From: Dugong dugon
Taxonomy: Eukaryota; Chordata; Mammalia; Sirenia; Dugongidae
Reading direction: 5' to 3'
Length of the DNA: 64,000 nt
Assembly (NCBI GenBank): GCA_030035585.1
Contig: CM057473.1
Span: 8,730,501-8,794,500, forward strand
The translations under genes were made by a program, and so were the position numbers. Positions 57,291 to 64,000 of this stretch are shown here, in pieces. The stretch's first letter is position 1; each line of letters opens with the position of its first letter. The notes below the pieces were generated by a model. The model did not search any database, was not told where the DNA came from, and saw only the letters and a list, made by a program, of their open reading frames with translations.

Positions 57291-58440
57291 AGTCTACTAG
57301 CAACAGAAGGTGATGTTTGCTCAGATAGCTCCCTTGATCTGTTAGAAATGCTCTCATTACATTTGGGTAAATCTGTACTAGAGAGAGTACAGGGATATTG
57401 GTACATTTACTAAAAAAGAAAAACATTACATAAAGTCTGTGGGAAACTCTCATGTTTTAACTTGATAATATTTTGGATTTTCAAATATAGATATTATATA
57501 TAATACCACAAAAATGTTGTTGTTGAAGTGACCGTAAAACGGATTGTAGAGGGTAAAGACGTTCAGCACCCAGTTGAGATTGTTCTGCGGTAGGTACAAT
57601 GATACTCTAGGCTTACAATGATAAAGAAGTGTTTTTTGAACCCTGGTGCATTACTAAAGAAAAATCAAATTGTATTACCTGCAATTTAAATGTTAATTAT
57701 ATTTTGCACAACAGTAGTCAGGGTTTTGAGTGGGTTAAATTTGCATCTACTCATCACAGTACCCAGAAATTTCTGTTCCTGAATCTTTCTGATTAAAGGG
57801 CCGTTTGTGCTGTCTTTTTCCGAAGGCAGGTTGTAGCCCAGGATCAGATGCACCATCTCGTCAAATCTTGCTCTGGCCTCAAGAAGATTGTCTTGTGGAA
57901 TATGTTTGACCTTGAGTACAGGCTACAATCAGGCACACATCAAATACCCAGAATAAATGTGTGATCCTAGAATAAACTGACAGCCACTCAGCTGAACTTG
58001 TAGCAGGAGAACAACAAGGAGACCTCATAGGCACAGAGTCAAAGTAAATAATCATAAGGACATAAGTGTGCATTTTATATATACACAGACACTTACATAT
58101 GTAAATATATATATATTTGCCCTAGTCAATCATTCCCCCCATTCACATGGTTTCTTTTAATATCTGCTAGAGTATTTCTCATAAAAAAAATCCCAATGCC
58201 GTTTATCCCATCATTAGTCTCTTCTGAGATAACTGTGGGATCCATAGGCTTTGAAAAAAAAAAAAGTTTTTGTTTTGTTTTTAAAAACATAATTTTATAC
58301 CTGTGATTTTATATGTTTAAGTCCTATTCAAAGTGGGGGAAATGTTCACCTTTGAAGAAAGTAAGGAAAAATCCACGACTCTGGCTTTTTTTTTTTTTTT
58401 TTTTTCCACTCCTGCTTTCTCTACCAAAAAGAGCATGTGG
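57291..58440. other. Unique AT-rich sequence
   Basis: Nothing recognised. Short TA repeats at 58074-58115 and T/A runs near 58249-58285. Confidence 0.5.
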
Positions 58441-58770
58441 TAAAGTGTTTGCCTCAGAGACACTGGCCTTTTCTTCTCGTGGAAAAAGGCGCTGCTGTTT
58501 TACGGTGGCCTGGAGGCCACGAACAGCTCGCTTGCCAGGACTGCTGCTCCATGGTTTCACCAAGCGGGAGGCTGCAACTGCGGGAGAGGGCAGAGGGCTG
58601 CTAGCGTTTGTTTGCTCTGTAACCTGGAGCTAAGGCTCTCGCTTTGGGGAGCCGCCTCTCTCTGCCTCCTTTCTCTTCTCTCTCCTCGTTTTGTGCCCCT
58701 TATCGGGGAATTGGCACAAAGTTTATCAGAAGTTTCGCATTGCAGTTGGAAAGGGCACTTTTCTTGCATT
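58441..58770. promoter_or_regulatory. Candidate regulatory or exonic segment, GC-elevated
   Basis: The richest non-repeat GC segment of the window, with scattered CpGs, a perfect inverted repeat GTGGCCTGGAGGCCAC (58505-58520) and a pyrimidine-rich run (about 58648-58690). Open frames of 76-106 codons overlap on both strands and none shows a domain. A CpG-poor ancient promoter or non-coding exon is possible, but so is chance. Confidence 0.25.
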
Positions 58771-59251
58771 TTTATCAGTGTTGACATAAATAGAATGCAT
58801 GCCTAGATGAACTGGGTGATTCTATTTAAACTCACGGGGTTTGGGGCCACACAGAACTTTTATATATCTGCTTTTGCTGTATTTTGCGATTATTATTAAC
58901 CATAAGACTTAGCAAGGGACGTGTTTACGACAGTGCTAGGCTCTGTAACAAGTCTCGGCTCCGCTGTTTAGGACTGTGTAAACTTTTCTGTCCATCTGCA
59001 AAATGCAGGACTGAGATGAATATAAAAGATTATGTGGGAGAGTGCCTGGCTTACACTTATTTTAAATTGGATTAAATTTAGAAGTAAACTATCAAATAAC
59101 TAAATAAATTCATAAATTAAAAACAAAACAAGATTTTTCTTGGCCCAGACGCTGAGCCAGTCATGTCTATAATTTGTAAATAAGTTCTCCAATTGGGAAA
59201 ATTATTTAAAAATCTCACAAACTAAGAATTTGTGTTACTATACTGGAGCCT
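58771..59251. other. Unique sequence
   Basis: Nothing recognised. Confidence 0.5.
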
Positions 59252-59400
59252 TGTTACTCCAGCTGTGGGTCCCAGACCAGCAACATCAGCATTACATGGG
59301 CGATGGTTAAAAATGCGGAATCTCAGGCCCCAAGCGGGCCCAGGTGGTTCTAGTGCACGTGACTTAGCTCGATGGCCAGCGTGGCCTCTGGGTGGATAGT
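59252..59400 (-). mobile_element. MER5-type hAT MITE
   Basis: Antisense: CTGTGGGTCCCAGACCAGCA, AAAATGCGGAATCTCAGGCC, CAGGTGGTTCTAGTGCACGT. Confidence 0.82.
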
Positions 59401-59924
59401 CACTTCAGCAGTGCTTGAATGTACCAGGCGAGAAGATCTTCATGTCCGGATCCGTTCCAACCGTTAGTGAGTAGTCTCATTATTGCCAATATAATTCATG
59501 TTTCTAAAATAATAGTTTTTATTTCAAATGATACAGATGCCTACCCTTCCATAACTTTTACTGGGCCTCCCTACGTTACACCAGTGGCCCCTCACCTTCT
59601 CTGGTAGATCCCACACCCCCAGGGGCTCTGGATCACCAAGTAGCAGCCAGGCCTGGCCTGGCCACCATCCCCTAACACGCTGGTCTGAGATTGACCTGGG
59701 CTGGATCCAGGCCTTGCCCCCAGCAGTCTCCGGCCCCATCCCTAATCCCTGATCAGCCTCTGGCCCCACCTCCTCCTCCTGTTGGCTCTGCTCTGAGTTT
59801 CTATCTCCTTCCCCTGAATGACTTTCTAGAAATAAAAGCAATTTTTTTATACAAATTAAAAGAGAGAGGCTTAGAGAGGGCGTAGAGAGACCCCTATGCC
59901 CTTCAACCAGTTTCACCCAGCGGT
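59401..59924. other. Unassigned GC-moderate sequence
   Basis: 59570-59830 is rich in CC and GG runs, with AAATAAAAGC at 59829. A 153-codon minus-strand frame (59524-59985) covers it and continues into the neighbouring old L1; no family was recognised. Confidence 0.35.
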
Positions 59925-60530
59925 AGTGTACCATCAGAATATAGTACAGTATCACAACTAGCAAACCGACAGTAATGTACTGCAAGGATCTTACTCGGAT
60001 CTCACCAGTTTTCCATGCATTCGCGTGTGCATGTGATTAGTTCTATGCAATATTACCTTAAGGTTATAGATTCCTGTGACTGCTGCCACAGTCAAGACAC
60101 AACAGTTCCATCTCAAGGTGCCCTGCTGCCACTTTCTTACAGAAACCCTGTTGCGGCTGCGTTGATTCCGACCCACAGCGACCCTATATAACCGAGGAGA
60201 ACTGCCCCATAGGGTTTCCAAAGCTGTCATCTTTAATGGAAGCAGACTGCCACATCTTTCTCCCGAGGAGCAGCTGGTGGGTTTGAACAGCTGACCTTTT
60301 GGTTAGCAGTCTAGTGCTTAACCACTGCTCCGCCATCCCTGCTCCCTACTTAACCTCTGACATCCAGTAATCTCTTCTCCATTTATATAATTTTGTCATG
60401 TAAAAAATAGTTTACAAACGGCATCATGCAGTTTGTAACTATCTGAGACTGGCTTTTCACTCAGCATAATTCCCTTGAGATACGTCCGAGTTGTTGTGTG
60501 TACACAGTCATTCCTTTTTATTACTAAATT
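59925..60530 (-). mobile_element. Old L1 (L1M-like) 3' UTR split by a SINE
   Basis: Antisense: TAGTACAGTATCACAACTAG, CACAGTCAAGACACAACAGT, TCTTCTCCATTTATATAATT, TTTTCACTCAGCATAATTCC. The SINE at 60143-60346 interrupts it. Confidence 0.82.
60143..60346 (-). mobile_element. AfroSINE copy
   Basis: Antisense long-body copy, AACCCTGTTGCGGCTGCG to CTCCGCCATCCCTGCTCC. Confidence 0.95.
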
Positions 60531-60992
60531 AGGTCAATGATGTTAACACATTGTTCTTTTCTCTAATATGAAAACCCCAAGCATCAGTGGAACTCCTCTG
60601 GGTGGAGCTGAATAAGAGGCTCGAGCCCAGCTTAGCCATTTCCTCCTGGCTCTTTTCAGATGCTGGAGGGTGCGCTCCTAGACAGCACAGTTTAAAAAAT
60701 GACGGCTCTAGGCTCGTTAGGATGTACTGTAACTTGAAATTAAGAAACGTAGTACCCATGGTGTTCCTCTGTTTTATAAGCTTAGCAACTCTCTTAAAAT
60801 GGGGAAAAAGGTTAGTTTGCCCTGACTTTTTCGTCACCCCATCCTGGATCCTAGTGACCTTCTGGTATTTCTTTTCTGGAGACACAGCTTGCAAGGGGTC
60901 ACGGGAGACGCCCTAGACTCGGACTGCTCAGCACTTGCCCAGTGGGATGCATACAGCAAGCCGCTTAACCTAAAGAGACTTGGTAAAGTCTC
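60531..60992. other. Unique sequence
   Basis: Nothing recognised. Overlapping open frames on both strands (60529-60894, 60587-60916) lack domains. Confidence 0.4.
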
Positions 60993-61104
60993 AGCTGTAA
61001 TCTTTACAGGAGCAGATAGCCAGGTCTTTCTTCCACAGAGCCATTGGGTGAGTTTGAACCACCAACCCTTCAGTTAGCAGTCACCGTTGCACCACCAGAG
61101 TCCT
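60993..61104 (-). mobile_element. AfroSINE, head and body only
   Basis: Antisense, CAGCTGTAATCTTTACAGGAG to CACCACCAGAGTCCTG; the tail is absent. Confidence 0.88.
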
Positions 61105-61155
61105 GTAAACCCATTGCTGTTGAGTAGATTCCGACTCATACCGACCAGACTTCTA
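61105..61155 (-). mobile_element. AfroSINE tail scrap
   Basis: Antisense, TAAACCCATTGCTGTTGAGT to CTCATACCGACC. Confidence 0.85.
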
Positions 61156-61953
61156 TAGGTGAGTGGAAATAATTCATGCTCTATGAGGTTAAGAGAATTA
61201 GAGAAAAATACTATGCAAAGAATTGATTCATGGACTAAAAACTGCAGTAGAAGCATGGATGCTGAAATACATGCAATAGTAACATCTCCTCTGGAACCAT
61301 ATGTGCTTAAATCCCCAGCTCGAGTCTAACCTGCAAGCCAGATGCCCCTGCTGGAGGTTAGTTCTCCTTTCCACAGGCCCCAGGGGCTCAGCCTACTCTT
61401 CTTTTTACCTGCCACTACCTATTCCTGTGTCTCTGCTTTCCCCCCATAAAGACTGGCTATGGAACGATGAACTATACTTCGGTTTCCTCTCTCTTTGCTC
61501 CAAGGAAGAAAAGGTTGTGTTTCACTGGTTGTAATTTAAAGTCAATCCCAATGGGAAACAGGAAGTAAGCCACTGGCAAAAAACATGGAGTAGTTTCAGG
61601 TTTCCAGAATCTTATGTTTTCTGCATTATGGGACTTGGCTCGTGGTTCTTGACTTCTTTCAGTGGCAGTAAATAGAAGGCCTGCCACATTTTGCATTGCC
61701 AGTGTTTTCCTGATGATAGGACTTGCTCCGTTAGTCCCCATCCTAATCTGGATTGTACCCCTTTGCCAGAAGCAGGACTAAAGAGTGAATTAGGAAAAAC
61801 AGTAGACAGGATCTCTCTAGTGGATAACCTGTATTTCTGAGGGTCTTTAGACTAAGTGACGCTAGTTCTCAATGTGATAGATTATTTTTTGATGGTAACT
61901 CATACAAATTTAAATGAAAAATAGTTCGTTAACTGGGATTTACAAAAGGAAAT
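61156..61953. other. Unique sequence
   Basis: Nothing recognised. Confidence 0.45.
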
Positions 61954-61966
61954 AAACTTCATAAAA

Positions 61967-62127
61967 CCAAACCCAACCCACTGCTGTCAAGTCGATTCCA
62001 ACACATAGTGACCCTAGAGGGCAGAGTAGACCCGCACCATACGGTTCCCGAGGAGTGGCTGGTGGATCTGAACTGCGGACCCTTTGGTTAGCAGCCGAGC
62101 TCTTAACCACTTCGCCACGAGGCCTCC
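61967..62127 (-). mobile_element. AfroSINE copy with TSD
   Basis: Antisense short-body copy framed by AAACTTCATAAAA (61954-61966, 62128-62140). Confidence 0.97.
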
Positions 62128-62329
62128 AAACTTCATAAAAGAGTATATAATATTTCTATTCTGATGCCACACAATTAAGGGTACTTGAGGAAATAAACTT
62201 CCTAGGATCCTTTGTTTATTAAATTCCAACCCAGGTCTAACAGACACTCAAGTCTGGATTTTTCTTACTCTTGTAGACTGTCTCCCTGTCATAGATTGGG
62301 AAACTTGATCTAAGGTCCTCACTCCTCCC

Positions 62330-62745
62330 TACTCCACACCCATAGAATAGACTTTGGGCCTAGCCAAGTAACTTGCCAGTGACATGTGGTCAGAGGTAAC
62401 AGTGTGCCAATTTTGAGCTTACGTCTTAATTTTGAGCCTTGTATACTTACGCTTGCCCTGTTATATATGTGCCATATCCTGGCCAGCCTTCTGGTCCAAG
62501 AAGGATGAGAGACACATACAGCAGGGCTTCCTACCTAACCAACAGACCTCTGAAGAAGAGTAAAGGCCTTGCTGCCCCCCGCCTGAATAAGACCACCCAA
62601 CCAAATCCAGCCCAGATCAACCCAAACCCAGACTGCTCTGCCATTGTGTGGTAAATGAAAGCTCATTGTTGTATGCCAGTGAGATTTTGCGGTTGGTTGT
62701 TACAAAGCATTAAGGATTACAGCTAACAGATACATTGGTAGTATA
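62330..62745 (+). mobile_element. Probable MaLR-type LTR
   Basis: AAGAAGGATGAGAGACACAT, CAGCCCAGATCAACC and the final AATGAAAGCTCATTGTTGTA..TGCCAGTGAGATTTTG fit an MLT1-like LTR in sense. No TSD was found, so the edges are approximate. Confidence 0.5.
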
Positions 62746-64000
62746 TCTTCTCAAACAGAGGTGAGAATTTGAACAAAGACAATAGAAGAATATGCCAAAT
62801 TAGCAAGTAAATAAGAAGACAGAGATGTATTTAGCTCTGGAAACGGCACAATTATGGGATTAAATAAAAATTGTTTCTACAGAAAGGAAAATTATAGAAG
62901 CAGGGGTAAATTAAAGAGAATTTAATAGTATTGAGTGTATCTTCACATCTCAGTTCTTACATTTACCTCTCTACCTTACGCAAGGTTATTTTTTTCTTGG
63001 TGGTTTGGAGTTGGCTGGATTGAAAGCTATAGAAAGAGACAAATGTGCACATTATCTATTTCATAGCAACTCTGCATTGGAGTATATTAACATAAAAACA
63101 AATAAACACATGCCTTCCCTGGATACTTACAACCTTTTAAAATCCTTCTTACTTTTCTTACACAGTGTGTCTACCAGCATGTTAGCGTTGGAGTGAAACT
63201 CTTCCTGTCTTTCTATTTCTTAGCTGGAAGAGAAACTCCCATGTATCTTCTTAATACAGGCTACTTCTCTTCGCACACAGAGTGGATGACCAGGTGCTTT
63301 AACCCAAATGGTACCCGTTGGGAGTATTTTGCCACACCACTGTCTTTCGGGGCTACTCCTGAGTTTTAGTGCAGCCCATGGTGACACCTTAACCCAACCA
63401 TTCATGAATCGAGGTTGCCCTTTTTCCTCCCCTCTCTGCTTGTCCTAACAAACCTCCACTAAATCATGTATGAGTTGAACAGGAGGTATAAAAAAATGAC
63501 CCGTGATGTGAATATTGGACTATCTACTCACACAGTTTGTTTCTGCCTCCTCTGGCCCTGCTTTCACCTGAGCCCGTAAGTGCCACTTTCGTCTTGTTAT
63601 GGCTTGCTGCAGGGTCTCTCTGGCTCTATGACATGGTTAGTCTGATGGGATGCATTTCAGGTTGGATGTCTCTGATTGCATGGTCACTTGATAACTTATG
63701 ATACCTATTTTGTCTCTACTTTTCCAGGTAACACACCAAGAGCTACTTTACAAAAGGTGCACAGTTTTCTGCTGCAAATGGCCTTTCTCCAGAATGCTAG
63801 GAAGTTGTATTTTGATTCTTTTATTGAGACTTGCCATAAACTCCATAAGGCATCTTTCCCCACTGCAGATAGCTCTAGAACAATAGGGACTGCCAGGTCA
63901 TATGAACTCATTGGCAGAGCTGGTTGCATTAGAGACTACACTCACTGTGGAGCCTTTTCCTACTCTGGTCTCAAAGCTGTCAGCTGTTCATTGTTATCCA
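62746..64000. other. Unassigned sequence to the window end
   Basis: 62746-63200 is AT-rich and unrecognised. 63230-64000 is less AT-rich and has the look of an ancient LTR-retrotransposon interior (runs such as GGGACTGCCAGGTCATATGA), but I could not match it to a named family. No gene is supportable. Confidence 0.3.

Noticed and set aside
58313-58806. Open frames on both strands in the GC-elevated patch
   Set aside because: Overlapping frames in opposite strands, no domain, no splice signals that fit; kept only as a possible regulatory patch.
59524-59985. 153-codon minus-strand frame with a hydrophobic start, possible small membrane protein
   Set aside because: Its N-terminal part lies in the old L1 3' UTR (59925 onward), no family is recognisable, and the middle reflects GC-rich sequence. 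No splice or promoter support.
60529-60916. Overlapping 121- and 109-codon frames on opposite strands
   Set aside because: No recognisable domain and no gene context; length is within chance for this composition.
63230-64000. Possible interior of an ERVL/MaLR-type element
   Set aside because: Impression only; no gag or pol motif could be read, so it is left unassigned.

Overview
The window is nuclear DNA of an afrotherian mammal, most likely an elephant or close relative. Three repeat families point there: a tRNA-headed SINE of the AfroSINE type (about 45 copies or pieces), an RTE/BovB-clade LINE whose 3' end matches the SINE tail, and L1 elements with a distinctive 3' UTR ending in an A-rich tail. 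Family names come from recognition of the sequence, not from a search. No protein-coding exon, tRNA, rRNA or other host gene could be supported. The stretch looks intergenic or deep intronic, and every ORF I could assign to a family belongs to a dead LINE.

Layout. 1-4681: a minus-strand L1 with 5' UTR, ORF1 and the N-terminal part of ORF2, cut by the window edge and inserted into an RTE copy. 4.7-15.2 kb: SINEs, short RTE 3' pieces, MIRs and unique AT-rich DNA. 15.2-20.8 kb: a MER5-type element split by a SINE, an old L1 holding a solo MaLR LTR, an RTE, and an L1 3' UTR. 20.8-28 kb: mostly unique AT-rich DNA with a SINE and an RTE whose 5' part is inverted. 28.1-30.9 kb: a second minus-strand L1 with 5' UTR and ORF1 only, flanked by a 15-bp target-site duplication (TSD) and inserted in an older L1. 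33.4-36.7 kb: a rearranged RTE carrying a younger L1 insertion between perfect 16-bp TSDs. 38.8-43.9 kb: RTE copies including one with a 294-codon open reverse transcriptase (RT) frame, an L1 3' UTR, and a probable MaLR LTR with an L1 tail inside. 44-56.7 kb: dense SINEs, RTE pieces, MIRs and L1 tails. 56.7-59.3 kb: little repeat, with two relatively GC-rich segments that are the only candidates for host regulatory or exonic sequence. 59.3-64 kb: an old L1, SINEs, a probable LTR, and unresolved sequence.

How the parts relate. L1 and RTE supply reverse transcriptases. The AfroSINEs end in the RTE 3' sequence, the usual sign that a SINE is copied by its partner LINE. Nesting gives an age order: MIR, MER5, old L1 and MaLR LTRs are oldest; then RTE; then L1 3' UTR copies and AfroSINEs. 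The most informative signals are insertion-mechanism scars: a TSD-flanked ORF1-only L1, a candidate L1 3' transduction, a TSD-flanked RTE with an inverted 5' end, and an RTE with an internal inversion joined at short microhomologies.
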